Below are positions 45,621 through 57,765 of a DNA stretch of 64,000 bases, one piece after another. Both the position numbers and the translations under genes were made by a program. Origin of the DNA: Symsagittifera roscoffensis (lineage: Eukaryota; Xenacoelomorpha; Acoela; Convolutidae). The first letter of the stretch is position 1, and each line of letters opens with the position of its first letter. A model generated the notes under the pieces. It was not told the origin of the DNA. It searched no databases and saw nothing but the letters and a program-made list of their open reading frames with translations. The stretch covers positions 34,053,955 through 34,117,954 of the forward strand of contig NC_087070.1 in NCBI RefSeq assembly GCF_963678635.1, given 5' to 3'.

Positions 45621-46202
45621 TTATTGAATTTTTCTGACAAAACTAACATACAAATTTGATACCAAAGTGAGATAATTTAGTTTTCTTGTCTGGTTTATAT
45701 TATTGTTTATATTAAGTTCTATTTCTAACCAGTGAAAAAAAATACCAAGATATACATTTTTGTTTTCTTTTTGGTATATTGTAGTATAAACATATGGAAA
45801 TCTTTCAAAGTTGGATAACCGATTAAAAAATATTCTGACAAATCTATACTTTGTATTTGTATCAAATTCAAAACAGTAATCGAAATAATGTTCCTTGTCT
45901 CCAACTTTTGTTTCATAGGCTCTTCCGTTCTTCTGTTTTTTACTGATAGACCACTCAATCTGAGTAAACTCTTCTAAATAAAAACATTGTTGATAAATCT
46001 GGCAGTAATCTTCTTTTTTGTAATCTTCTCTCCATCGTTTTAACAAAATTATTGAACTTTCTGTGTTTTTATACAAGTTAAAACTAATACAATCTCCATC
46101 GACGTCATCTGTCCACCAGTCTTGTAGTTTTTAGCTGTTGTTCAATTTTAAAATCTGATGAGTGTCCATTTCAGACATTGAAAACGCTTTTGATAGAAAC
46201 AT
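45621..46202 (-). pseudogene. Accessory protein 5 (unknown), present only in Polinton B
   Basis: ATG 46202 opens a frame with one stop (46131-46133, before KLQDWWTDDVDGD) that then continues to 45621, about 190 codons. The sequence is rich in aromatic and charged residues (QIEWSISKKQKNGRAY, HYFDYCFEFD, FHWLEIELN). No homologue is evident in A and no family is recognised. A single lesion in ~190 codons suggests the gene was functional until fairly recently. Confidence 0.5.
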
Positions 46203-46679
46203 TTTTCTTACTGAAATAAACAAAGAAACTTAAAAACTCGAATTGTTTTATTATTTTTTATTTATTTTGTAATAAAATTAGCCATAAAAACTTTTCCATC
46301 ATTTAGAAAATTGTAGCCAATCAAAAACTCAAATTATGGCAAAAAAATAGAAAACAACCAATTAAATACAGAAATACAAAAAATAATAAGGTTTTCAACT
46401 AGCTTCTTGTTTGTAATTTTGTTTAAATAAGACAAAATTTACTTAAATTTAGAAGAAAAAAAAATTTTCTGTAACTTCATAAGCAATAACTGAAAAACTA
46501 ACTGATAATAGGTCAATGTTTTATGTCAACTTCGATTATATTGTATGTTTTGACTGACTTTTCCTCAGATATTATAGCTCTAAATATACACTTCAGAGAG
46601 AAAAAATAGTTTTGAACCAATAATATTTAAATTAACAAACATACAAAACATCAGAAAGCATTACTGAGGCTTACAATTA

Positions 46680-47189
46680 TCAACAAACAAAAAGTCTCCC
46701 AATAATTGGGCCTGTTTTTTTAAATTTATTCAAAGTATAGTTAACATATGCAACTTGTTTCGTTGCTTCATTCTCTTTTGCAGTGAAGAGTCGAATCTGA
46801 ATGTAGGGAGGTTTGTTAACATTGAGCTTCTTGATTGTGACACACACCCTCATACTGCATGTTGCTATTTCGTATAATCTATTAGAGATGTCGAGCTCCT
46901 GATCCATAGTTGATTCTTTACCAGATTTGCCTTCATATATAGGTACGTGTCCAAGGTTTTCAGCATCGTGAATAACGGTATTCCGGATTGTTGATATTGC
47001 TTCTTCTTTTTAATAGATAAGTTGGGTTTTTTCAAATTGTCCCAAATCATTAATTTTTTTTAGTTTAAAGTACGGTTCAAAATAAATTTTCCCCTTGTAG
47101 GGTTTTTGGAACCTAACAAATCGCCCAATTCTTGTTTGATTTTTTGAGAATTCAATGTAATTGGGACTAGTATCTTTTGTTGAATACAT
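46680..47189 (-). pseudogene. Homologue of accessory protein 4, broken
   Basis: ATG 47187-47189 (MYSTKDTSPNYIEFSKN) aligns with A's 5746-6276. Frameshifts near 47050 and 46900 split it, but STMDQEL, RLFTAKENEA and KQVAYVNYTLN are still readable. Ends ...IGRLF near 46680. Confidence 0.7.
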
Positions 47190-47407
47190 TTTTGAAGAGC
47201 AAACTGATCAGATGAGGAGAAATGAGAGAAATGATTTTGAGATTAAATGAAAATGGAATTAAGCAGTATGAGTCATCGCGACTTCCATATATGGAAGTAG
47301 CACCAAATATGGAAAGATTTTCCCTTTAAGAAAACTGCGTAGGGGTTACTACTACTACATAAATCCACAATTTTCTGCAAAAATTATTTTTCCCAATTTC
47401 AGCCGTT

Positions 47408-48028
47408 ATGTGTCAAGCTCTTCCCAGCTTTTATTCAGATTATAATAATGAATCATTGTTTATTTCTGTTTCCAACGAATTTTACGAAAAATACATAGAA
47501 ACCCATAGATACATAAATTATTGCGTGTCTACTCACAATTCATAGATTATTGCGTGTCTACTCACGATTCTTTCTGTTCCTTGAAAAGTTGCAAACTTAA
47601 TTTAATTTTAATAGGAACATCGATTAGCCAAATTCTTCAGAGATTAGACAAATATCAATACATATAAAGAAATTGATTGTCTTTACACTTTGTACAAACA
47701 CAGATTTTTTTCGAGTATTGTCGCATCCAGTGGGGAAGTATTCAATCAGCTTAGTTGTGGAGTTCAGCATAACTTACGATAGACAGGAGCTGAAAAAACA
47801 CCAAGCGTATCAAGGAAAAGACTCGTTCGGAAAAAGTTAGAAAAACATTATCTACGTTCTAATCAAAAACTTGCATCTACGCAAACTCTGGGCTCAGCAT
47901 TTTTAGACAGAATTCGAAAACTTCAAAACTCAGTATGTGAATCTGATTTGTTCAAAAAAATTGATTGTTTTATTGATGGTTATGGTTCTGTAAATAGTGA
48001 GCGTGTCAATTTTTCTATTAATTTTTGA
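47408..48028 (+). pseudogene. Homologue of accessory protein 3, broken but with the same amber codon
   Basis: MCQALPSFYSDY and LFISVS match A at the N-terminus. A local duplication (around 47518-47573, ATTATTGCGTGTCTACTCAC repeated) disrupts the middle. The second half (HNLR, TAG, TGAEK, then the basic segment to VNFSIN) is readable in one frame. TAG is at 47780-47782, the homologous position to 5176-5178 in A. Confidence 0.7.
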
Positions 48029-48271
48029 TTGTTTCTTCATAAACATCTTGTCAAACTTATTTTTATTTCAATTCAAATGCTTTTCAACGAATAAATTTAT
48101 GTTACTTTTTTTACAAGATTCAGTAAAAAGTAGTTACTTTTTAACAAATATGCGTATTTTTAAGAAATTTTTTTGCAGGACGCAATTTTAATCATATTTT
48201 AAAGAAAGAAATTTTTTGCAATCCTAACTTCCTTTTTCTTATTAATTAACTTTTGTTTAGAAATTATCAGT

Positions 48272-49150
48272 ATTGATGACTTCGAGTGCTTTGCCCTATT
48301 TTAATACATAATTTTTTTCTTATATTTTTGATTGAGATACCTGCAAAAATAGATTTTTACTAATCAAACTTAAAACAAAGAAATTCTTAAGCTTTAAATA
48401 TTAACAGTGCAAGAAAATCTTGTTAGAATTTTCTTTAAAAAGCTAAAACCATTCATTAAATTGTTCTTAATTTGCGAGATTTTCTTTTATTTTTTTAAAG
48501 CGTGCAAAAAAAACATGAAAATTTTTGCAAGTTGCAAGAACTGTAAAGATTTTATAACAAATATGCGAAATTTTTCCTGAAAACTTTTTGCATGATGCAA
48601 CTTTTTTCAATGATTTTTTAAAAAACATGCAAAAACCAAACTTCTTTTTTCGTATGCATATGCGAGAAACGCAAAAATTTATTGTAGGAAACTTGATAAA
48701 TACTTGCTGAAAATTTTTTATTATTGATGACTTTGAGTACTTTTCCCTATCTTAATACATTATTTTTCTGATGTTTTTAATCAACATACATGCAAAAAAA
48801 GAATTTTTTAATGATCAAAATCAGAACAAAGAAATTCATAAGCTTTAATTTTCAACAGTGCAAGAAAATCTTGTTACAATTTTTTTTTAAATGCGAAAAT
48901 ATTTAAAGGAATTTATTTTCATTTGCAAGATTTTCGTTGATTTTTTTAACAAATGTGCCAGAAATATTATAAAAAATTTAGCATGGTGCAAAAATTAAGG
49001 TAAAGTTTTTAACATGTTTGCAAAAATTGTGATGATTTTTTTATCATGTGTGCAAAAAAAAGTTGTGAAAAATTTTACAAGATGTTAAAATTGGTTATAT
49101 TTTTTGCCATCTTTACAACAAAACTTTGTAAAAATTTCCACCAATTGCAT
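48272..49150. repeat. Two ~451-bp direct repeats in Polinton B
   Basis: ATTGATGACTT(C/T)GAGT starts at 48272 and 48723. Shared blocks: CCCTAT.TTAATACAT, ACAAAGAAATTC.TAAGCTTTAA and CAACAGTGCAAGAAAATCTTGTTA. The CCCTATCTTAATACAT motif also marks the TIRs of element A, so TIR-type sequence has been copied into the interior. Confidence 0.6.
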
Positions 49151-49346
49151 AATTAGTTTCATTTTTAACAAAGTTTTTCACCAATTTTTTTAAAAAACTT
49201 TACCTTTGCAATTTTTGAACAAATTTTCCCGTCTCTTCAAAATAAAATTCCTAGATGCAAAGAAATTAAATTACACAACACAAGACATAAACCAAATTAT
49301 TTACAAATCAAAGAGCTGTCGAGCAGCTGAGTTCTCAATGGAGTTC

Positions 49347-49808
49347 TCAATTTTGCAAATTCTCAATGGAGCGCAAAGCTGGTCTTGCCTGCATCACCGG
49401 TGGCTGTCTGGGTGGTTCGCTGACTGGAGTCCTTGCCTCAGAGAACCCCTCATCCGCTTCGATAGTAATTGGGTTGTCCACAAATCCCTCTTTCCAAGGA
49501 AAGAGGAAATCGTCGAATGGTTGAGCCACATATCTAGAGTCAGGAGTTTCGGGGTAGTTCATTCCCACATGCTCAGCCACTGCCTCCATCATTTGCATTT
49601 CTCCAAGTAGGTTCTTTGTCATGGGTACTTGCGTTATATCACATTCGTTGAAATCCCTGCGCATCACCTCCACCATGTGCCAGACTTGGTTGGGATGTCC
49701 AGTAGCGCCAGAAAAACTCCACAAACTGTTTCACGCACTTGAATTTGCACTAAATCAGCCGAGAAATACCGAGAACATAAGGTTGTTGTTTTGCACTGAG
49801 AAGATCAT
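49347..49808 (-). pseudogene. Homologue of accessory protein 2, broken near its start
   Basis: ATG 49806-49808 (MIFSVQN) matches A's start. Frameshifts occur before WSFSGA. From VWHMVEVMRRDFNE onward the frame is open to near 49347 and includes the acidic stretch and PPRQPP. Shows sense codons where A has stops. Confidence 0.7.
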
Positions 49809-49859
49809 TTTGAGCAATAAGTTGCGAGGGAAGTTGAATAAGTTAAAGATTCAGAAGAA

Positions 49860-50300
49860 AAACAAGATTTACAGTTGAGAGGGAGGTAGTTGACGGTAGT
49901 TATGTTGAAAATAAAATGATTTTTATTTAGGAGAGAGGAGTACCTTCAATGGGTTTAACCAATCAGATGGATTTTCCTTATTTGGATTGTAGTCGTGTCC
50001 AATCAGTTTTCAGTTTCCTTCTATGGAATTCTTATAGAAAAGTCGTAAACAATCGAAAACAAAGTTCCGTTTTAGGAATTTGTAGACATTGTCGTTTCCA
50101 ATCACAAAAATGTTCATTTTTCTTCTAGTTGTCGTATCCAATCAGAGAACCCTTTTAAGGACCTAACTCTTCCAAATAAGTAAAAATATAATCAAAAGCA
50201 ATCGCAAGATTAAATGACCAAAAGTTGTTTGCTGTAAAAATAAGAAACATTGCCGATATAAGTAACAAAAGAAGGAAAATTAAAAAAAGTAGCATCTCTG
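49860..50300. promoter_or_regulatory. CCAAT-rich region upstream of the accessory protein 2 homologue
   Basis: Mirror image of 3515-3836 in element A, with CCAATCAG near 49960 and 50012 and CCAATCA near 50100 and 50132, and TCGTGTCCAATCAG. No gene. Confidence 0.45.
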
Positions 50301-50317
50301 CGAGTCTTCTCATCGAG

Positions 50318-50879
50318 TTAATTGAATTTTTTGTATATAATCGATGAGAAATTGCTGATTTTTGAGTAGATAATCAAGTTCTTTTATTTTGATGTAGAAT
50401 TCAGACGATACCTCAAAGTTGATGGACTTTTCAAAGCAAATCTCTGGAAATCTGATTCCAAACCTGATCATGCAAGATTTTGATTTTTGAAAATCTTTAC
50501 AGAAATGGAGGAATAAAAAACTTTGCTGGGGAGTTTTGATGGGTAGGGAATAAAAACAAACTTTGAAATATTATCGTACGACTTTTTTATTAACTTCAAA
50601 TTTTCTAAAAAAATTTCTCTTCTAGTCAGGTGTAACTCAGCAGTAAGTTTATAGCTTTGATACGCAATATGTGGATCAAAAGTAAACTCTTTGTTGAGCA
50701 AGTTTCCCTAAAAAAGCCTTTACTTAGTCGGAGAACTCTATTTTGAACGACATAAACGTCCAATAAATTGTGAAAAAGTAAGAATCTACATCTATTTCAT
50801 CAAAAAGGAAATCACACGGAATATTTTCTTTTTTCTTGTAGAGTAACTCGAGGAAGTTCAAATGTTTTATAATTGACAT
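50318..50879 (-). pseudogene. Homologue of accessory protein 1, broken
   Basis: ATG 50877-50879 (MSIIKHLNFLELLYKKKE) matches A's 2716 start and keeps the DEIDVDS stretch. Frameshifts follow near 50770 and 50700 and inside the second half, but the C-terminal block (LDYLLKNQQFLIDYIQKIQLT) is preserved almost exactly, ending near 50318. Confidence 0.7.
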
Positions 50880-51029
50880 TTTTCAACAATGATTATTTTT
50901 GATCCAAAGTTATGTCTAGAATCTGTTTAGTTCTGATTGCTTGAAAATTTTTCTGGAAAATTCTAGAACTTTCAAAGAAATGACGTAGGCGCTGTCGTCA
51001 TTACCATTAAAGGAAAATTGCGTGGGTGG

Positions 51030-51052
51030 TGACGTCATTGATGGTATAAATA
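51030..51052 (+). promoter_or_regulatory. CRE site plus TATA box upstream of the Polinton B polymerase
   Basis: TGACGTCA at 51030-51037 is a perfect ATF/CREB-type palindrome, and TATAAATA follows at 51045-51052, about 180 bases before the polymerase ATG. A half site TGACG lies near 50981 and a CCAATCAGAAAC near 51093. Confidence 0.5.
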
Positions 51053-51233
51053 AGCTTATTTTATTGGGTTAAATCACTCATTTTGTTTGCCAATCAGAAA
51101 CAATTACTTGAATTTTACTTCAAACTTTACAATTCGTTACTTCGCGAAAAGAAAAAAGAAAGTACTTTCATTCAATTGGTACTTTAAACTATAAATTTTG
51201 GAATATTTTTTAAGTCCCAAATTTTTTTAGATA

Positions 51234-53716
51234 ATGCCTGCTCTTAACCGAAACGAGTTTGGAGATGTACAATTTCTTGACATAATGAAATTTCTGGGTG
51301 GAGCAACAACTCTGGACTCCTTTCTCAAAGTCTAAAGCTAGCGAAACGAAAGGATTCTTTCCCTATGAGTGATTTGATATCCCAGACAAACTTGATTTTC
51401 CCGAAATGCCACCGTATGAAACTTTCTTCAGTAAGCTTAGAAACAATAATCCTCTAGACAAAGACTTTATTCATTATGAGAAGCTCAGCAACAGTGTGCT
51501 TGCCGAACAACAAGCACTAAAAAAACTTCAAATCAAGACTCTTCCTCCATCTGGATTGAATAATTACAATTACTTACAAGAGACTTGGAATTAAAAAAGG
51601 AATGACAGTGTTCAAAGACTTTTTGAAGTGGTACAATAACAAGGATGTGGTTCCAACCCTGAAAGCAATCCAAAAGTGATTCAATTTTATCAAAACGAAA
51701 AAATTGATAGGTTGAAACTGGGATGAACACTTCCAAATCTAGCAAACATATGTCAACACAAATCTACGAATTATAAGTTTTATCCCTTTTGCGGAAGTGA
51801 TAAAGATTTGTGTGAAAAAGCTCGAGAAGATATGAACAGTGGACTTTCCATTGTGTTCTCTCGAAAAGCTGTAGTACGTGAGACATTTATCAGAAATTCA
51901 TCAAATATATTGAAATCAATCGTTGGAATTGATGCAAGTCAGCTCTACCCCTTCTCAATGCGTCAAGATATGCCAACAGGACTTTGAGAGTAGTTTGACA
52001 CTAGATGAGAGAGATGAGAGTTTGACACTGATATGTAGAAATTCAAGGCTAGTCATAATCGAACTCGCAACTTTGAGAAAATGGTCATGTCTTTCTATCA
52101 GGAAAAAGACCAGAATGCAAAATTGATAGCTTTTTCACATCTGGAAAACAGAAGAAAGTTGACTGTTTTAATGTGGACGGTTATTGTGATCACTGTAAGA
52201 CAATGTTCGGAGCAATGGGATGTTACTACCACTTCTGTTCTTGTCAAGAATCTCGTCCCTCCTTAACAGATCAGTATATTGAACGAGGTAATAAGAAGAG
52301 AGAGATGGATGATGTGAGACGGGAATACATAAAAGAGAAAGGATACAAAAATGAAGAAATGAGGGAGTGTGACTGGTGGGAAAGTTTCAAAACCAATGAC
52401 AAGATCGAAAATCACGTATCACGTCGGAACCCACTTTCCTTTTAGAAGATCTCTTTCTACAGACTCCCTTCTAACCAACAAAAAAGATTGATCACTTTTT
52501 GGCTATGTTAAATGCAATTTAATTGTTCCAGATGAAATCAAAATTTGCCAACTTTCCTCCAATTTTCAAAAATACCGAGGTTGGAAGAAACGATATTGGA
52601 AACTACATGAAGAATTATGCAATCGAGAACGAAATGTTAGAAAATCCTCAGAGAATGCTGATATCCAGTTTCAAGCTAGAAAATGGATCAGTTATAACTC
52701 CTGTTCAACTTTTATTCGGAACTTGGCTTGCAATGCATTAAAATTTACCGTTTTGTTCAGTATACTCCACAAAAATGGTTCAATAATTTCGTTCAATCAG
52801 TGATTGATGCGAGAAGAGAGGGAGATGAAAACCCTTTGTCAGGAGTTGTAGCAGAGACTATGAAGCTTTTAAGCAATTCCTCCTATGGATATCAGATCAT
52901 GGATAGATCCAGGCATACCATCACAAAATATCTGAACGATAAAAAAACTCATAAACCAATCAATGAGCCATTGTTCAAAAGACTTAAAAAAATGAAAAAG
53001 ACTTGTATGAGGTGGAAATGTTGAAATCAACCATTGAACACAGAGAACCCATCATTGTTGGCTTTTTCATACTTCAGTATGCGAAAATGAGAATGTTGGA
53101 ACTCTGCTATAATTTCTTAGGCAAGTTCTGTTATGTAAATAAATTTGAAGAGTTGGAGATGGATACAGACTCACTTTACTTGGCACTTGCTGAAGAAAAC
53201 TTATACGACTGTATCCAACCAGAAAAAAGAGACATTTGGGAAAAAATGAGGGAAAATGACTGCAGAGACTCTTTCAAGGAGGATGCAAAATCTAATTTCT
53301 TCCCTCGAACGTGTAACAGTATCCATAAAAAGCATGATAAGCGGGAGCCGGGGCTTTTCATAGAAGAAATTAGGTGCAGAGAAATGCTATGTTTGTGTAG
53401 CAAAACTTATTGTTGCTATGAAAACAAGTCAGACAAGTTCAAATTCAGTAGCAAAGGTTTGAACAAACGAGTTCTAGAAGATTCTGGAGATGGAACCATG
53501 GCAAAGTACAGGAGAGTGCTCGATAAAGAAGTTAACCTCACATCTACTATCAGAACTATAAATCATATGGTGGCCACATATGAACAGACAAAGAAAGGAT
53601 TAAGCTATTTTTGTCCAAAAAGACAAGTTCAAAATGATGGATTTCATACAAAACCATTGAACTTATCCGAACTCATGCAATGTAATAAGTTTACAACAAG
53701 TGATGCAAGGTATTAA
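51234..53716 (+). pseudogene. Polinton B DNA polymerase B, N-terminal deletion and many frameshifts
   Basis: ATG 51234 keeps the first residues (MPALNRNE) and then jumps to FGDVQFLDIMKFL, the segment after ExoII, so the fingers, OTU-like region, ExoI and ExoII (roughly 600 codons) are gone. Palm motif A (GIDASQLYPFSM, about 51920-51965), motif B (LLSNSSYGYQ, about 52865-52895) and motif C (EMDTDSLYLA, about 53155-53185) are all readable but in different frames. The thumb region ends at 53716. The 5' join looks like a deletion with AG microhomology. Confidence 0.85.
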
Positions 53717-53917
53717 ACTTTTGTACGAGGCAGTATTTTGTTGGTGTTTTATCATGAAGTTGCGGTAAAATTCAAATACGATGCAGTGATTTATAAACTT
53801 TCTTTGTGATTTATTTTTTTTCTCTCAAAAAATTGACTTTTTTTCGAAGTTTCAGTAGGTTTCAGCAACATTTCATGTAGATGTTGCAAAATATAAGAAT
53901 ATCTAATAAATTAATTG

Positions 53918-54351
53918 ATAGGTCGAATTATAACAAACTTTATCGAGTTTTGATGTTTTTTTGAAAAAATTTGGATAAAAAATCTCAACTTTTTGCCCAA
54001 AAACTCTTATCAGTGACTTACCATGTATCAAAAAACTAATTAAATAACCTTAATTCCACAACCTACACGTAATTAACTAGTAATATTCAACAGTTAGATA
54101 ACGCGCGCCGAAATTTTTGCGAAAAAACTAGTCATTTCCACACAAAATCCAAAAAAAATCGTTTTTCTTACCATTATCTTACCATCACACAAAGCATAAA
54201 ACCTTACCATTGGTATTTCATATCCTAATACATTGTAGACTCTATACCCAATGTTAATACATAGCTTGAAGACTGGATGCTCTATTCCTTATCTTAAAAC
54301 ATGGGGGTCTTCCTTCTCTCCCCCCCCACTCTTGCTCACCTATCTACTACT
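53918..54351 (-). repeat. Right TIR of Polinton B
   Basis: Inverted partner of 41687-42114; ends CTCACCTATCTACTACT. See the left TIR for shared landmarks. Confidence 0.92.
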
Positions 54352-54357
54352 GCATTA
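54352..54357. repeat. Target site duplication of Polinton B, right (GCATTA)
   Basis: Exact copy of the hexamer at 41681-41686. Confidence 0.9.
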
Positions 54358-55314
54358 TATAGTAAAATATAGCCGTCAGAACGTAATATCTAGCCATCAA
54401 AAACAGTTCAAAAACACAAGAAACAGAAAATCGATTTTGAGAGTAAGTCTCATCGAATTAAATCTGAATGAACAGCAAATTGTAGAGAAATCCTGATCCA
54501 TGTGACGTTTTACACAGAGATGAGGCAAAAGTATTATTGTTCAACCATTTGAAAAATGCAGAGTAATTTTATATTCGAGCGTGTTTGTTTTTAGTGTGTT
54601 TATTGAAAAAGGGGAAGAACTTTGTTTTCGGGGGTGTTTTAGTTTTTTGTTCCGACCATTGAAAACGGTGAGGAATTTTGTATTCAGGTGTGTTTGTTTT
54701 TTTATTTTTTTTTATTTCCTGGCAAAATCAGGTAGCAAAAATAATCATCGGAGTGAAATGAGTGATAAATCATATAAATGTCCTGTTAGTCGCAATTCGA
54801 ATCATATTAAAAAAATTTAAAAAGTTTTCAGTGTCGAGAAAAACCGTTATAAAATTTTTGATTTTGTCTAATTTCGAGCGAAGAAAGCCAGCGAGCAGGC
54901 TTATTTATGCTCAATCTAAGCCGTTTACAATAGCTTACTTATGCTTAGAAAAATTTACTCACGTATTAGTTTTCGGAGTTTTTTAACACCATTTTGAGAA
55001 TCAAAAACTCAAAGTTTGCAAAACACTGATAAATTTTTTGAATTTATTTAAACTTTTTATGATGTGTTAAGTCATTTTTCTTTAGATTTGTTTTCCATTT
55101 TGCTAATTTAACTATGACTGTCGAATATGCCGAAGTTGAAGTTTTTTTCAGATCCTTTTATCACACCACGCAAAAAAAAGACAATAATTCAAAAGAAAAA
55201 AGTTGGGTGTTTTTAAGACTATATTCGGAACATTCTGTGCTAATTGCACAGTAACTAGCTATCCTTGTTCGTTTATGGCAACAATTTATGAACACGTCTG
55301 ACAACAATTTATTT

Positions 55315-55550
55315 ACGGAGGCGAAGCTGTGCTTCGCAAACACAAGCGAGAAAACGACAAAATAGCAGTAAAATGAAATAGGAAAAAAACGGCCAACAAG
55401 CTTGAAAATGAAAAGTTTTGCAACGGAGGATTCGAACCTGCGACCACAAGATTTTAAATCGCTCTTCCTTGCAACAACCACGGGCAATCAAAAATTTACA
55501 AAGACTAGCCGCCAATAAAGCAGCTAAAATGCTAATAAATTACCAATGCC
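55315..55550 (-). repeat. SINE-like repeat, copy 3, with a good tRNA-like head
   Basis: On the minus strand GAAGAGCGATTTAAAATC then GGTCGCAGGTTCGAATCC (55430-55447) has a perfect B box, GGTTCGAATCC. The flanks GCGAAGCTGTGCTTCGCAAACAC and CCGCCAATAAA match the bodies of copies 1 and 2, but the tRNA-like part is from a different tRNA type. No CCA and no pairing acceptor stem, so not a tRNA gene. Confidence 0.6.
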
Positions 55551-57765
55551 ATGCAGCAAATATAAATAGACATAAATTTTGCAAGTAAACATTTGGAATA
55601 CAAAAAAGCTAACACTTCCAAACTTTGCATGTAAAAACTGGAGAGCATTAAGGCAAATTATGTATTTAGAGGCGGAGCGGAGCTTCGCACCAATGGCGAT
55701 ACAAGCGGGAAAAATCGAAAAAAAATCGGAACTGCCGCAAAAACTAGATTGGTTATGAAAAAAACATAGCAAACATGTTAATTGAGTTTCTGTTGTTTTT
55801 TGGCGTATAGCAGAAAATGTCCCTAATTTTGTGTAATCATAGTACAAAGATCGAAACAAGCTAAAGGCTGGCTTGATGAAATAAAATAATTTCCTCAAAC
55901 TTTCAAGCCCATTTTTGACGAAGCCGAAAGTTCGCCCAGTCGAAACAATTCTAAGATGAACGTTTGTGTCACTGTTGCGAATTAGTAAATTTAAACATAA
56001 TCAATATAAAAAATGGAAAAGAGTCAATAGACGCAACTAAACAGAAAAAAAATACCGACTTGTTTTTCGAAAAAATCTCAACTTCGAATTTCAAAGGAAA
56101 AATACATACCCTCAAAGCTCTTTAAAATTCCAGAACATTTTATGATTGACACTTTTTTTTAAAGAAATTAACGTATTTGAAATTTGGATCAATAGATAAA
56201 TTTTTTATTTCGCTGGGAAATCTGATAATTAAATTCCATTTTCGAAATTAGAAATCAATCACGTTTTCGTGACCTTAACACTTTCGCTATTCGATAGTTG
56301 AGTTCGCCTTCTTTTCAACAAACGAATTTAAAAAGAAATTATGTCAAACCACGAAAAAATATTTTCCAGCCTAAGCAAATTGAAAGACTTTTCCTAAAAA
56401 AATCGCTGAGACCAAAATAAGAGTTTGAACTACGTTCATCGACTCTGAAAAAACATGCCAAGACAAAAGATTGTGAAATTAACATCAGAAGAAAACTTAC
56501 CAAGCGGTTAAAAAGTCGGAAGTACCGTCGAAAGCCTCAGAGCAGAAACCATTTCAGATGAACAAAAAAAGATAAAAACAAACAATAACTGCACCTCGAA
56601 ACACCCACACACGCGTACGACCAACTTTTCGGTCATCAAACGACGCAATATAAGGCAACTAACCAATGAAATATAAGCCGAAATCAATTTAAAAAAAATA
56701 TACAAAATCAAAGTTTTTTCATTTACTTCTGCTGTTTGTAAATCAAAACAATTGTTGCAATACACTTGTTTTCGCAAATGTAATAAATCATCATGCATTT
56801 TAAAAAAATTGAGAGTTATTTTGACTTAGAAAGTTTCTGAAAAACAGCTTTTATGATTGTACGGTTTTTTGAAACAAATAGCTTTTTAAACTCATTTTAA
56901 TCGTGTCACAGCACATGGCATGATTCTGCCAATGCAACCTCTTGATTCAAACACATTGGACAATGGCACCTTCGAAACTGCCACCGAAAGCAGCTTTTTT
57001 ATTTGCTGTTGAAGGTAAGCTCGATTGTGCAAAAACTGTAATACTGAATTATAATTATAACTATTTAACCATAGAACTAACATCATTTTTCGTTTCATTT
57101 CTACTTTCTATTAACTCAAGAGAAAAATTTGAGCTTTACAATTAATTTGAAACAAAAAATCTTCAAAAACCAAAACTCCCAACAATAGAACAAGCGTAAA
57201 TTGAAGTTCACGGAAAATGTTTTGAAAAACTCATATTTTTTGAGATTAACAGAAATAATATCACCTTAAAGCTCTATGAATTTCGAGAATATTTTATGAA
57301 TTACTTTATTAATAAAACTAATCCAATTTTTAAAAACTAGACGATTAGGCAACTTTTTTATTCTTGCGAGAAATTTGAAAAATACAGGCGGAGTGAAACT
57401 TCCGACCACTAGCGATACTATACAAACATAGCAACGAAACAGACGAAAAATTATAGGAAAGTCATTAGGAAAATTATTCGAAAAACCACATTTACAAAAC
57501 ATTTAAAGTTTTGTCCCGAATGATCTTCAATTTTAAAAAAAAAAGACCAGTAACATCACCGCCGTCGTTAAAACAATTATTATGAAACATTTATGGTAAA
57601 GGCTGGATAAATTCTCGTTGAGCTGAAAATAAAATTGTTGTCATGAAAAACAAAGTTCCGAAATTCTAAATTCTTACGCCTCCCCCCTCCGAAAACTCAA
57701 AAGGAAAAAATCTAGTTTTTCCTAACAACGACACAAAATTAGAGTACTAAACCTATAAAACGGGG

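Larger units (their letters stand above)
41687..54351. mobile_element. Polinton/Maverick element B, 12665 bp, complete ends, non-autonomous
   Basis: Bounded by ~430-bp TIRs starting AG...CT and a perfect 6-bp target duplication. It carries a deleted polymerase B (51234-53716), four accessory-gene homologues in the reverse order to element A, an extra polymerase N-terminal fragment (44958-45155) and one gene not seen in A (45621-46202). I see no capsid, protease, ATPase or integrase gene, so it must have moved using proteins supplied in trans or lost those genes later. Confidence 0.92.

Noticed and set aside
55430..55495. Functional tRNA gene on the minus strand
   Set aside because: A perfect B box is present but the acceptor stem does not pair and the A-box region is irregular; it shares flanks with other SINE-like copies.
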